Of a DNA stretch of 64,000 nucleotides, positions 22,843-33,545 are shown one piece after another; within the stretch, counting starts at the first letter, position 1, and each line of letters starts with the position of its first letter. This stretch comes from Stereocaulon alpinum (taxonomy: Eukaryota > Ascomycota > Lecanoromycetes > Lecanorales > Stereocaulaceae). The stretch covers positions 714,762-778,761 of the forward strand of contig JAEUBA010000004.1 of NCBI GenBank assembly GCA_018257865.1, written 5' to 3'. The notes below the pieces were generated by a model. That model worked only from the letters and a program-made list of their open reading frames with translations. It was not told the origin of the DNA and ran no database searches. The position numbers and the translations under genes are program-made.

Positions 22843-23657
22843 ATTTAAGATTACAAGATGAACAACGATGGATAACAATGAGCTATTGTATCGCAGCCTC
22901 TACACAACGATCATTGCCTCAGATGATATCTGAAACCGATGTATCGTACGAATGTCTGAGCCAGTAACGCTACCTTATTCAGGCCCTAGGGAACAATGTG
23001 AGAAGGGATGAATGGAAACCGACACTGATAAGCCTCAGGCACGAAGGACGTCGGATTGGTCGTGGAGAAGGATCAGAATGCGTCATGCGGAAGGCACAAT
23101 CGAAGCCTGCAAGTGACGAATATCACTGACTGGTCCTCATAGTATTCGAAGATGGACGGTAATGATTTGGTCGCTTGGGACTGAGTCATAGAATGTACGG
23201 GATACAGGGCAAACTGTCGCAAACAAACCTAGCAACCAACGGTTCTGTCAGAGAAGCAACACTCCCTTCGTAGATTGTGTGAGCTGCTCGTAGATGGTAG
23301 TATGTTGCTTCATGAAACGTCGAGAGACACTGGTAGCTATTGGACCTCTGAGCTTGTAGAGTCTGACGGAAGTAGGAAACGGCTCAACCGTTGCGCCGCG
23401 CCACGCAATGCAAGCGGCTTGGCGCGTTTGCGGAAAGCAAACGAGCCAATGACATCAAGTTCTGCGACCCTTGCCCCTTCCTGTGGGATGGGGGTGATGT
23501 TGGCGTCTGCCTAGATGTCAGCTCCATCCTTCATCCTCCTTCATTCCTACATAACCTGTCCTTTCCTCACTTTCCCTCGGACAGCAAGTTCTTCCTCTCC
23601 TTCTATATTGATATACTTATCAACTGTTTCTTAACTCTTCAGCGAATTTCTACCGCC
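22843..23657. other. Divergent promoter region
   Basis: About 0.8 kb between two divergent genes, so both promoters should lie here. Pyrimidine-rich tracts from about 23520 to 23600 (CCTTCATCCTCCTTCATTCC, then TCCTCTCCTTC) precede the plus-strand start, as is common in filamentous fungi. No gene seen. Confidence 0.55.
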
Positions 23658-24843
23658 ATGTCAGGCATCGCTCACAGTCTGGTGCGGCGTGGGGTCGAAG
23701 TAACCCAACAGCACTACAACTCGCCCCAGAGTGATGATGACGAGCAAATCAAGCATGTTGCCACGTGGGGTCTGGCACTCATTTGGGTCACTTTCATTCT
23801 CTACCTGGCTATGGTCTCCGCCGTAAGTCTATGATACTCCTGATTTTCGAGAAGTCTGAAGCCTGATCCACCATTTGTAGGTTTCCTACACCTATGGCCA
23901 TGTTATTGCGACCCTCACGATGATTGAAACTCCTACCGCAACCGCCTTCAAAGTAGATTACATCGACGAAGTCGATGGGCCTCTCCTCGACCAGAAGACC
24001 GAAGACATGACTCCTGTTGAAGCCGATCTTTTCCTCGTTAAACAGAAGCCCATTACCTCGAAGATGCGAACAGCACTCAAGCATATCAAGTCCATTGGTG
24101 GACGTTGGGCCGGCTTCCGGGGCCTCCAAGTCGCACTCATCTACCACTTTACCCACGGCCTCATAACCAACCTTTTCGAATCCACATTCAGTGCCAGATA
24201 CCGTCCTATCATTGCTATCATCACCAGCGTCGTCCTCTGTCGCCTTCAAATGACTTGGACCCATATAGTCATTTCTAACCCAAGCGAGAAGGCCTGGTAC
24301 CGCCGCAGACCCTCTATTCAAGCCTGCAAGAACATCATTATTCCCACCGCAGTCCTAGCTATCGCCCAACAAGCCGCTCTATATGTGCCTACTGTTCTTC
24401 TCGTTAGCGCAGCCGATATTATGATAGGTGGTGATAAGAGCCAGAAGAAAGGCGCCTGCCTCCAACTATTGTTAGTTGTTCTCAGCGTCATCGCCACAGT
24501 CGTCCTCATCATCATCCCCGCCGACGTGACGCTTAAGCGTGTGCAAGCTTCTATGCTTCCAGATGAAGACGAGTCCATCGTTCCATTCGACCGGACCTTT
24601 GGTGGAAAGGTCAAGCCAGAGATCCTCGGAGGCAGCGGTGCTGTGGGTATGCTGGATGCATGGAAGACATTTGATTGGCCTGCAAGACTCAGGTTGGTAA
24701 AGCTTTATGCCAAAATCTTCGCTATACAGGTCACTACTACTATCATGTTCTTCATGATTGTTGTTGGGGAACTCCGGTTGATTATGGGTGATGACTTTGC
24801 GAAGATGCTGAGGAAGGCTCACGAGCACGTCAAGCCGCAGTGA
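23658..24843 (+). CDS. Integral membrane protein, unknown function, 375 aa
   Basis: Two exons (23658-23822 and 23881-24843; 58-nt intron with GTAAGT and a TTTGTAG acceptor). The start MSGIAHSLVRRGVEVTQQHY is followed by a transmembrane helix (HVATWGLALIWVTFILYLAMVSA-VSYTYG) crossing the splice junction. Further hydrophobic segments are near GLQVALIYHFTHGLITNLF, PIIAIITSVVLCRL, IIIPTAVLAIAQQAALYVPTVLLV, LLLVVLSVIATVVLIIIPADV and IFAIQVTTTIMFFMIVVGEL, so about five or six passes. I recall similar proteins as conserved hypotheticals in Pezizomycotina, without a function. No channel or transporter motif is visible. The exon junction and length make the gene model good. Confidence 0.78.
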
Positions 24844-25562
24844 TCGTGGGATGTCACAAGATTTCTTCTAACACAGTCCTTTGCTGTACTATACGAGGAT
24901 GACGCGTTGGAATGCGGGCTCGGCAGCGCTTGGATTACGCCGCAAGTTAGATAGCATTATGAAAGCTGTATTATCCACTGAATTACATTCATTTACTCGA
25001 CTCAATTGACGGCAAACGCCGTTAGGTGGTTGTGAACATCGGAAGCTGGCTAATTCGTAGGACTTGGGGTGGAGAATGCCAAGCCTACGAAATTGGGTTA
25101 GGTGGGTTCTCCGCAGCTCGTTGGCTGCCACCCTTATGCTTGCTGTTCACGATGTCACAAAACTCAGTCGTATGCACTATCGTTCAGCCTTCAAGAGCCA
25201 TGAAGTTTTCCAATTGCTTCGACAATGGCTGATATCAAGAATCTTCATACGACATCAATCTTGTCTAGGTCACCTTGATGCATGTGCGAGCTTTTCATTC
25301 ATAGCACGTACTGGAAAGCCTAAGGTAGTGGAGATTGTCAAGGCTACAGGTAATGTTTTGTCAAGGTAGCCACCCTTTTGTCCACCATCCGTTTCCTTTT
25401 CTTGCTATTTTGTAAGGGGTACTAATACAGTTCATTGGTGGTTGTTAATGCCGCTGAGCAGTTGCTCAGTGGTACGTATATGAGCAAACCCTTCAGCCTA
25501 GGTAGCCGCACAATACCTGGACCACTCTACGAGATGCAGTTTGAGTTTCCCAGCCTTCCCGG
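24844..25562. other. Intergenic, no intact gene
   Basis: About 0.7 kb. If the RTA1 fragment that follows was once complete, its first two thirds would have lain here, but I see no recognisable remains of them. Short frames only. Confidence 0.45.
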
Positions 25563-26091
25563 TTGCACATTGCCGTTTTGTGCATCCTCACTTGCTATGT
25601 ATACCGCTTGGTCAAAGCCCTAGGCGGATGGTGGGACCCAATGTGCCAGGATGAGATGGCTTTTCTCTACCTCGAAAAGCTTCCCGTTTGCCATGGCGGC
25701 TACGATACTGACTTCTTGCCATCCGGTGTATGCTTTCCTCCAGCATGCGGAGGCAAAGCTGCAGCCCAGCGTCACAGATATTCTATTAGATGACGACAGA
25801 CGCCCGCTCGGTGTTTCGTTTGCAGGTCTCGATGATGCTAAACTAACTTGGACAACGATGCAGGTCGGCAATTCGCCGACTGCTTCAAGTATCAATATTG
25901 AGAAAATTGGGGAGGTGCAGCAGGAGGATTCTCACTTGAATGGATATGGTGTTGGGATACATGCTGACACCATTGAGCAAGTACACATACACCATGATGA
26001 GGCTTGGCCGTTGACACATAGGTGTAGGTATAATCAGATGGTCAGGTGTCCTGGGTATGCAGGAGGCATTAAATCAGATCTGACTTATTAG
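25563..26091 (+). pseudogene. RTA1-like fragment, frameshifted
   Basis: C-terminal third of an RTA1-like (lipid-translocating exporter/7-TM) protein. Frame one reads VLCILTCYVYRLVKALGGWWDPMCQDEMAF, matching the penultimate helix and loop of RTA1 proteins. At about 25665 the match moves to another frame, STSKSFPFAMAATILTSCHPVYAFLQ, the last helix and the HPxYxF end seen in the two neighbouring copies. The preceding five helices are missing. The tail (SVTDILLDDDRRPLG...) is hydrophilic. Best read as a truncated, shifted relic of the same array as the next two RTA1-like genes. Confidence 0.6.
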
Positions 26092-26381
26092 CTAAAGTAC
26101 CAAGTAGAGAATCATTTCGAAAGGTGTTGCTTGATGTCATCCCGATCAAAGTTGAGGACCTCACCAGTCCTCATTGTTATGACAAGTGAAGGGGAATACA
26201 ATATGTCAGTGGCGATAGTAAGGTATTCAAACGGCTAGGGGCTCATTTAAAACCATGTTATTCACTTTCGCAAAGCCGCTACTTATTCACGAGGCGCAAA
26301 GCCCATGTTCTTCTACAAACGTGCGTACCAAACACCAACACGATCCGTGAACATCATCGTCAATATCGGCTACCAGCAACA

Positions 26382-27380
26382 ATGCCTACCTTAGAAGCTT
26401 CGAACAATTGCACCTATGTCACAGCAGCCTGCCCGGTCGAGGGGTCACCATACGGCTACTATCCCTCCCTGCTAGCCAACACTATCCTCTTTGCCCTCTG
26501 GGCTACCCTACTCGCTCTGAATCTGGGTCTTGGAGTGATATGGAAAACTTATTCGATCAGCGCCAATTTAACTGGTGGCTGCGTACTCGAGATGATCGGT
26601 TACCTCGGCCGCATGATGCTTTTCGAAAATCCGTACTCGGAATTAGGATGCGCCTTGCAAATCATAGCAATCTGCATGGCCCCGGTCCTTTTCCTGCGGA
26701 CCATCTATCTGATACTGGAGCAATACATGGACGCTCTCTCCTCGTATGGTAGCTTTCTCCGGCGAGAAAAGTATAAAGTCGTCTTCTCTAGCATCGACCT
26801 CATCTCCGCATACTTATCGACACTCGGCTTCTTACTGGCTTCCGGAACTCTAGGTGTTACTCACCAGATCCGGCTCGGGAATAAACTTGCCCGAGTTGGG
26901 ACAATCATACAACTCTTTGGTCTAGATTCCTTTGCCTGCTTGGTGACCCTCTTCTTCCTCCATCGCTACTGCTACTTCCGCAACCGGCCTGCTCGCACCG
27001 ATGCTCCTTACCGGGATTTCACGCGTGCCTTTTAAAAACTACCCAAGACTCGTCGCGTTATGTGTTCCAAGCTCACGGTTCCTGGAGTCGCCATCGCCTT
27101 TCTGACTATCTAGGTACGCTGCTCGTACCGTTTCGATCTAGCCATGAATCGCTCGGATAGGCGTGACCAGATATCCTTCATTATCTGCGAGAGCGTCATG
27201 TGTCTTCTGGCAGTTGTGATTTTGACGAGCCTTCATCCTTCATACTACTTCCTTCAACGGGCGGAGGAGATTCTTGTGGCTAAAGAGACTACGATCAGTG
27301 TCGGAAAAGGACGAGCTCGGGGTACAGTTAGCACTTCCGCTAAACCCTTGGAAAAAGATCTCGAAAAGGGCAGGAAATAG
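26382..27380 (+). pseudogene. RTA1-like gene with two in-frame stops
   Basis: From ATG 26382 to TAG 27380 one frame of 332 codons covers a complete RTA1-like protein. It has extracellular NCTYVTAACPVEGSPYGYYPSL, then helices LLANTILFALWATLLALNLGLGV, NLTGGCVLEMIGYLGRMM, CALQIIAICMAPVLFLRTIYLIL and others, ending VMCLLAVVILTSLHPSYYFLQ. Two stops interrupt it: TAA at 27033-27035 and TAG at 27111-27113, the second inside the sixth helix (IAFLTI-stop-VRCSYRF). Both are one C-to-T step from Gln codons in CpA context. A phase-preserving intron that removes both was looked for and not found. Truncation at 217 aa would remove the last two helices. RTA1-like proteins are linked to sphingoid-base or drug resistance in yeast. 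Confidence 0.75.
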
Positions 27381-27761
27381 ACATGATGGACAACTCAAAT
27401 ACACTTCCCAGACTCGCACTAGAGGGGGACTTGATAGAGATCTGGGAAGCACAGGCACCAGAGAAACCGCCCGCAAATTCAATGGTATGCATGTAGCGAA
27501 TTGTTCAAGATCGGACAGATGAACATGCGGATTAGTCAAAATGCTTAGCTAATTTGAAAGAAATCGGCATGCATTCCAATATTAAGTCCTGACCTGGCAA
27601 GTCTATAGACCTCGAAAATCTGCGTAGTTATAGACTTCCAACACGTGAAAGCCGAACGATGCAACTGAATATGATGCAAGAAATCTTGCAGCATACTTAA
27701 TCACATCGTCCCTTCAAAAACATGCGCTACTGAATAAAATCAACCAGGACCTCGATCTCAC
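27381..27761. other. Short intergenic gap
   Basis: About 0.4 kb downstream of the broken RTA1 copy; no supported ORF. Confidence 0.5.
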
Positions 27762-28119
27762 TTATTTTTCAACCTTCCCAATCAAGTCTAGGATATACTG
27801 ACTACCGGTGCCTCGAGCTACATCTATCGCCGTCTCCCCAGCCATATTCCGCAATTGTGGATCCGCATGACGAGCCAGCAGCAACTCCACTACGAATTCG
27901 TAACCATCATTAACCGCCGCATGATGGAGCAGTGCCTCCTTCGCAGCGTGATGTGTGTTCTGGATCCTTTAAATCAATAAGGTAGCCAGCCATGTTCAAT
28001 TGACTAAAAGAAGCAGCAATCTTCAAGGCCTCGGAAGCTTCGAAAGTGGGTCCGTATCTGACGTGTAACCTGGCAGCTTCCACGTTATTCACTAAAACCA
28101 CGTTTTCAATTGGCCACAT
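27762..28119 (-). pseudogene. Ankyrin-repeat gene remnant, frameshifted
   Basis: A short minus-strand frame from ATG 28119 (EAARLHVRYGPTFEASEALKIAASFSQLNMAGYLID) shifts near 27965 into a second frame that is plainly ankyrin: HHAAKEALLHHAAVNDGYEF, then VVELLLARHADPQLRNMAGETAIDVARGTGS, ending at TAA 27762. No intron with consistent phase joins the frames, so I read a one-base frameshift. At about 118 residues it resembles the small two-to-three-repeat ankyrin proteins common in Pezizomycotina. Expression and function cannot be judged. Confidence 0.55.
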
Positions 28120-28358
28120 GAATGTAGAATTCGCGGGAGTGGCAAAATCAAGATGCTAGCAAAGCTGTGGCGAAGCGCCCAGATTGCAGGGTGCCCATAG
28201 AATTTTTCATCAAACACTTGATACTTCACTTTCGACGGCCAGCCCCTCCCAGTATCAATTAGCCAGCCCCTTCATCTACCTAAGAATCAAATAGACTCCA
28301 TTTCTCACCTTGATGCTATCGCGCACTCAACTCCAGTCCAACACTGCTCTCGGCAAAC

Positions 28359-29393
28359 ATGTCTAACCCAATCACGTCTAATTTGACCGCCAATCCAACA
28401 ACACTGACTTTCATCTGCTACCAAGGACAGATGGCCTGCCAACTTCAACCGTCCATCAAAGAGTCCCCATATGGATACTACCCCTCCCTTCCCATCAATA
28501 CTTTCTTCCTCAACCTATTCGTCGTCCTGTTCGTTGCCAATATCTTCCTGGGCATCAAATACAAAACATGTTCCTTCACTCTCGCTATCTGCTTTGGCTG
28601 CCTCAACGAAATAGCAGCCTACATGTTCCGTCTCCTTCTTATTGAGAAACCTTGGTCCAACACCTTCGTAGCATGGCAAATGACCCTCATTACTCTTGGT
28701 CCGACGGCGCTGATGGTGGGAATCTACATCATATCTGACGAGGTAATTCGAACGTTCGATCCGGGCCACAGCCAGCACTCCCTTCAGTCTTACTTCTTCG
28801 GGATCTCCGAGTACTCTATGGTGGTACTGCAGGTAATAAGTCTCTTGGTAGCCTACTTCGAACACATGTTCGCGCCAGAGCTGCGTCTTGGAGATATCAT
28901 TGCTTTTCTCGCCACAATTGGCCAATTGTTTTTCCTAGGACTCTTCTTGGTGGCGATGATCGTTTTCAGCATCCAAGCTTCTAGGATTGTCCTTAGAGAG
29001 CCACATCCTGGGGGGGAGCAGAGACGGTACGACGATCGGCCACCATTCTTTCTTCGCTTTACTAAGATCGTCCGCACCAACTATTTCCATATCGCAACCA
29101 CGCTCGCCTTTCTCGCGATCCTGACACGCTGTATCTACCGTCTGCTTCTGACAAAAGCCGGCTGGGGCAGTCCACTCATGCAAAATCAGCAGGCCTTCCT
29201 TGCTTTCGATAGCATGATGTGTGCTATAGCTGCTCTTAGTCTTACGATCTGCCATCCGGGGTATTGTTGGCCTCAGATGAGATCTACGGTTGGCTTCTGG
29301 AGAAGACGTCGTGCAGAGGACTCGGAGCAGGGAGAGGATGTTGAGTCAGCTGATTCTTCCGTCACTGAGGTGCATAAGTGTGGGAGAAAATAA
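28359..29393 (+). CDS. RTA1-like membrane protein, intact copy
   Basis: Single-exon gene of 344 aa with start ATG 28359. Seven hydrophobic segments are visible, beginning after the family-typical ESPYGYYPSLPINTFFLN. The first helices include LFVVLFVANIFLGI and FTLAICFGCLNEIAAYMFRLLL; a central loop has ISDEVIRTFDPG; later helices include IIAFLATIGQLFFLGLFLVAMIVF and IATTLAFLAILTRCIYRLLL, followed by GWGSPLMQNQQAFLAFDSMMCAIAALSLTICHPGYCWPQM. The C-terminal tail is charged and cytosolic-looking. The family is RTA1/RSB1-like, associated in yeast with lipid (sphingoid base) translocation and toxicant resistance. Two damaged relatives lie just upstream on the same strand, so this looks like the surviving member of a local tandem expansion, though the copies are quite divergent from each other. 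Confidence 0.85.
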   Translation: MSNPITSNLTANPTTLTFICYQGQMACQLQPSIKESPYGYYPSLPINTFFLNLFVVLFVANIFLGIKYKTCSFTLAICFGCLNEIAAYMFRLLLIEKPWSNTFVAWQMTLITLGPTALMVGIYIISDEVIRTFDPGHSQHSLQSYFFGISEYSMVVLQVISLLVAYFEHMFAPELRLGDIIAFLATIGQLFFLGLFLVAMIVFSIQASRIVLREPHPGGEQRRYDDRPPFFLRFTKIVRTNYFHIATTLAFLAILTRCIYRLLLTKAGWGSPLMQNQQAFLAFDSMMCAIAALSLTICHPGYCWPQMRSTVGFWRRRRAEDSEQGEDVESADSSVTEVHKCGRK

Positions 29394-29972
29394 GGGCACA
29401 CGCTTCCACTACCGTTTCAGATGTCCACGTTGAACAGAACGTGGGGACGAATATGGTCGATCCGTCGACTCGTTCCTCGGGCCTTGACCTCGAAAACCGC
29501 AAAGTTTTGAAGTAGAGGAGGGATCATCTGCTTTGGCATAGCTCTTGGGTTGATGAAGGAGTACAAACTTTGGCTGGTGAAAGGGAGAAGAAGAGATAGG
29601 AGCAAAAGCGATAACTAGGATTTACCAAGAATGTTGCATGCAAAGAGAACAATGCAATCTGATCTCATCTACTCTAGTCATCGCAAAGTGGAATATCTGC
29701 AAATATTGACTACACTAGTCACGTATTTGAGTAGAATTCCCAAACATCGGGTTTAGGTCATAGCATCCGTCATTGAATGAACATAGCCGATGAACACCCG
29801 AGCTAGCGCCATGGAGTCCCAAATTGCATCATCATGATTCTACGTTCATGCCTATTTACATTTCTAATTAGCGATACGCATCTCAAGGTGCAGGCTCTAT
29901 TGATCTGTGAACACACTTGCTGGGTCTGAAGTGAAAAGAAACCATATCCTAATAGCCCGGGACACATTGACC
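29394..29972. other. Intergenic
   Basis: About 0.6 kb, AT-richer than its surroundings, no supported gene; includes the promoter side of the DJ-1-like gene. Confidence 0.5.
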
Positions 29973-31103
29973 ATGGCCCCCAAGGTGGCGTTTTTGATGG
30001 CCAACTATGGCCATGACCCTACAGGTGAGGTCGCACGAACTCGCAAAGCTCCTATGGTACTCACAGGGCTGTTCAGAGACTGCTGTTCCTTACACAGAGT
30101 TCAAAGAGGCCGGCTTTGAGATTGATTTCGTCACTGAAGCTGGCAATATGCCCGAGTGTGATGCCAAAATGCTTACAGGCATGACGCAGAAGTTACTGGT
30201 AGGTAATCTCATAGTCCATGGTCTTGGACCTTTCTCAGTAATATCTGTACCTGCCCATAGGGTGCCACAAAAGAAGCCGTTGACCAATATAACGCCATGA
30301 AAGAAGACATGAAGACCATGGAAGCCAAGAGCTGGACAGATGATGGCTTCTCCCTTGATCCATACGACCTTGTCTTCTTACCCGGCGGACACGAGAAAGG
30401 GGTCGTACAGGTGATCAACTCCCCCGTGACTCACCGACTCATGGTCGACTACTTCCCTAAGACGCGAAAGCCTTCAAATAAGACCGTTGCTGCAATTTGT
30501 CGTCAGTGACCTTTCTGAGCTATATCTCCCCTTTGATACCCTACTCGAGTCTGAGGCAGGCTTCGGGAGCTGAAGTTATCGTCGGGCTTCTAAGCTGTAT
30601 CTTTCAATTTCAGAAACATATTCCAAGAGAGATGCTAACCCCGATATCTCGAAGACGGCGTAATGGTACTTTCGGAATCTTCTCTTCCAGACGGTAAAAG
30701 CGTGCTGCACGATGCCACTACAACAGCACTTCCTGGAATCATGGAGCAGGGCATATTCTGGGCAACAAGAGCTTTCCTCGGAGACTATTATAAGACATAC
30801 GGTGCTGGATCGGACAGCGTCCAGACTAGTGTAATGGTTTTGCTGTCTGTTGTGATTAGCATTGCCCTGACAGATTGACCAGGTTGAAAAGCGGCTAGAT
30901 GATCCGTCCAAGCAATACTTTAACAGTCTAGGCTCTAGCCCGTAAGTGTTGCCTTGGCAGCATACAACACTTGAGTGGCTGATCTATGCAGGTTCGTTCG
31001 GGAGGATGAGACTTATAACTACATCAGCGGACGCTTCCCTCCTGATGCCGCACTATTGGCGGAGAAGACGATTTCACTTGTGCAGAAGAGCGTTGGCTTA
31101 TGA
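29973..31103 (+). CDS. DJ-1/PfpI superfamily protein (class I glutamine-amidotransferase-like, Hsp31 type)
   Basis: Six exons (29973-30024, 30077-30198, 30261-30501, 30655-30830, 30874-30941, 30992-31103) encode 256 aa. Splicing gives MAPKVAFLMANYGHDPTETAVPY, FKEAGFEIDFVTEAGNMPECD, LVFLPGGHEKGVVQVI, the nucleophile elbow AAIC-HG, AFLGDYYKTYGAGSDSVQTS and a C-terminal YNYISGRFPPDAALLAEKTISLV. The elbow Cys with following His-Gly and the acidic residue in LPGGHE fit the glyoxalase III/Hsp31 type of this superfamily, which handles reactive carbonyls. The third intron is long (153 nt) and splits the Cys and His codons (TGT C|AC). The last introns are 43 and 50 nt. All six joins keep phase. Substrate is not determinable. 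Confidence 0.85.
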
Positions 31104-32062
31104 GTGTCGACAGGTAAACATAATTCCGGTCATTGTAAGTCAATGGAGCGCTTTCCCGTGAGTTTTGGAACGGTGAGCAACTTTTTGGGAGCAATTACGG
31201 CCTACATAAATTGCCTCTAGCGTTCAATTTGTTGAGTATTTATGTCGAACCGCCGCACTCGCTTGAGCCACTTATGGTTCCGATTGTCTGAGCGCACCCC
31301 AGAAACGCCAAGCTGAGATAAGTTCACGATCTAATTCCGGTTTGGGTCTGGATTCGCGCGCACGGTCACGCGACTGAGCCTTGCAACACGGCTCTTGACA
31401 AATTCACTTAGCTAGGCTGGCTAGGGGTATGGCCTAGGCGCCGATTGGTACGTTTATTTGGGCTTTGGCCCCTATCAAGTTGGCCCTAAACCCCTGAGAA
31501 CCCTACCCGCGGCCACACCGCGTGGCTTTCCTAAGAATTTCCGGGGCCCCAAGATCCCCAAAAGCTTCTTCAGATCGTTTATGATCAGTGCATATGGCCG
31601 GAATTAGATGCATGTATCGTTGTATCTATGCTGCCACCTTGGAAACAGCCATGACTACTGTCTCTACAACGCTGTATTGTTGTATCTCATGACTTATGCT
31701 CTGCTTCCTATACTTTCGCGGTAGATCCGTACGATCTGAGGCTGAATTAGTCCAAGTTCCCGAAAGCGGAGCCACTTTCTAGTCCTATATCTAGATCGCA
31801 AGAATTGCATATACCTAAAGCGATTACGGTGTTCTGGCGCAAGATGAGCCGCTGGTTTCTGGAATGGCTTGGGCCTATGCACGCGGGACGAAAATGTTTA
31901 TGAACCTCATCGCACCTTCTCTATGTCCAGGATAATCGTCGATCATTTAATGCACGTCTCATCGTCTCTTTCTCTCCACTAAACACAACATTCACGCACC
32001 TCTGCTCAGCAAAGATATACTTAAACCCCCACACTCACTACTCCCTTCAGCCACCAGCAACC
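31104..32062. other. Intergenic, partly repeat-like
   Basis: About 1 kb. The part from 31380 to 31560 is GC-rich with GGCTAGG/GGCCCC words and may be a worn repeat. The last 100 bases are C/T/A-rich (TCTCTTTCTCTCC, then CACTCACTACTCCC) upstream of the next start, a likely core promoter. No gene seen. Confidence 0.45.
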
Positions 32063-32565
32063 ATGCTCTTCACACGCACCTTCACCATCTCTGCCCTCGC
32101 AGCCCTCGCAAGCGCCCAATCCACCCTCAACTCAGCCCAAGTACGCCCCATCCTCTCCCCCCTTACCCCACCCAACATACCAACTAACAACCCCCACAGG
32201 AAGCCAAAGCCGCCTCCGACCTCGGATCCTACCTCATCGCCATAACCACAGAGCCCGGCTACAGCGCCGCCAACGCCGCCTTCGCCACCGCCGTCCCCTC
32301 AGACGTGCTCGCCCAGATCGTAAACGACCCAGCGGGATGGATCAACTCCGTGTATACCGCTACTGCTCAGCCGACGTGGTATGCTGCTCTCCCTACCAGT
32401 GTCCGAGCATTCTATTCGAGTGTTGGTGCTGCGGAGTATAGTATCATTAATAAGGATGCGAAGGCGCCGGCGCCGACGTCGACGAATGCGGCTGAGGTTG
32501 GGAATGCGGTAAAGGTTGGGGGTGCGGTTTTGGCTGCTGGTGGGGCTGTGTTGGCTTTGCTATAG
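32063..32565 (+). CDS. Small secreted, probably GPI-anchored protein
   Basis: 147-aa protein in two exons (32063-32140, 32200-32565; intron 32141-32199). A signal peptide MLFTRTFTISALAALASAQS ends at a clear small-residue cleavage site. The mature part (EAKAASDLGSYLIAITTEPGYSAANAAF, then VPSDVLAQIVNDPAGWINSV, PTWYAALPTSVRAFYSSV) is Ala-rich and Cys-free, followed by a Pro/Thr spacer and the hydrophobic VKVGGAVLAAGGAVLALL. The last segment fits a GPI attachment signal. Similar Ala-rich small wall or plasma-membrane proteins are widespread in ascomycetes without known function. It sits next to repeat-rich DNA. Confidence 0.8.
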
Positions 32566-32786
32566 GTGGAGGGTGGAGTGGTGGAGTGGTGATGGCGGTT
32601 TGGTGGTGTCTTGTTTTTGATGAGCGAACATTGAGATGCGGGTTATGATGGCATGGCGATGGTGGTTTGGTGTTTACCTTGTTATTGATACCGGGTTCTG
32701 GTGCTTGCGTAGCTAGTAGACCTACTACTCATCATACATCACTGAAGTCCCACGGATCTACCTTGAGTGACCTTGTGATGACCAGT

Positions 32787-32818
32787 CAACAGGGTTTGAC
32801 TTATGTCAACCCTTGTTG
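32787..32818. repeat. Imperfect inverted repeat (hairpin)
   Basis: The arms CAACAGGGTTTGAC and GTCAACCCTTGTTG are nearly complementary around a short TTAT loop. It could be a structured RNA end or a trace of a small inverted-repeat element; nothing more is supported. Confidence 0.5.
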
Positions 32819-32969
32819 AGTCTCTGGATCAAAAATCAAGACTTGTCGACGCCTTTTCGCGCGCGCGAAGGTGTGCCTACGGAACCCATCTATCTATCAT
32901 GAAAGCAAGCTCGTCAACATCATAAGACTTTCATGCTGTTCTCGGGAGGGCCGCCCCCATAAGCGAACT

Positions 32970-33077
32970 CCCTAAGCGAGCCACTAGGCGAAATCAGCAC
33001 CTAAACTCGCCAGGGACTCGAAGAAGTTTTTGCTTCTCCGGGCAGTGGTACCTCTAAGTGAGATCCCTAAGCGAGCC
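32970..33077. repeat. Direct repeat CCCTAAGCGAGCC (two copies)
   Basis: Exact copies at 32970-32982 and 33065-33077, with further AAGCGA/AAGTGA words at 32961, 33057 and 33083. The spacing is irregular. Possibly subterminal repeats of a degraded DNA transposon; family not identified. Confidence 0.5.
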
Positions 33078-33413
33078 TCTTAAGCGTAATTGATCGCTAA
33101 TTTATGAAGGATCCCGGCTGACTCGGGGCCCTTGCTCTGGGTTACCATGGACTCTTTTGTGTCCCCAACGAGCTGAAGTGGGGTCTGCCTGGGCGACTTT
33201 GGGCCCACGTTCCAGGACCCTTCCAGGCACAGTAAAGTGTTCTCTCTGTAGGTAATGACGAGTATCCATAAGCCAAAGAACGCAGAACGCGTTGCGACAT
33301 CGTAGCGAGGACGCCTCCACCTCTGCGTTCCTCTAGCGGCTGCTTGCAGGTAATCTGAACTTTGTTCGGACCGGTGCTTGAGTCTTGTGTTTCTCTAAAG
33401 GCGCAAAGCATCG

Positions 33414-33540
33414 CTAGGAAGGGAGCGACGCCGAGCGAAGACGGCGACGTTGTAAAACCTGGCGTCCCCAATCGGCGGCTTGTTCGTGAGTGTGCAATTG
33501 CTCCTGCGACGTTTCAGCTGGCGTGTCTGATTCGGACTCA
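33414..33540 (-). other. Displaced C-terminal coding end of the gene interrupted by the LTR element
   Basis: Reading the minus strand across the element's empty site (one GTGTC copy kept), the frame of the membrane-protein gene continues without a stop for about 41 codons to TAG at 33414-33416. The stretch is acidic to basic and hydrophilic (start ESESDTPAETSQEQ; end RRRLRSASLPS). This continuity is the main evidence that the insertion hit coding sequence. It is now cut off from its gene. Confidence 0.6.
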
Positions 33541-33545
33541 GTGTC
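33541..33545. repeat. Target-site duplication, left copy (GTGTC)
   Basis: Five bases directly before the left terminal repeat, identical to 34476-34480 directly after the right one. Five-base duplications are usual for LTR retroelements. Confidence 0.75.

Larger units (their letters stand above)
32566..33413. other. Repeat-like DNA without genes
   Basis: About 0.85 kb. It holds an imperfect hairpin at 32787-32818, two direct copies of CCCTAAGCGAGCC and related AAGCGA words (32961-33088), and a run of chance frames. No transposase or other coding similarity was visible. Confidence 0.5.

Noticed and set aside
26960..27145. Intron that would rescue the second RTA1 copy
   Set aside because: The acceptor CTGACTATCTAG looks good, but no phase-0 GT donor exists between the preceding helix and the first stop; removing the nearest ones would delete a helix or break frame.
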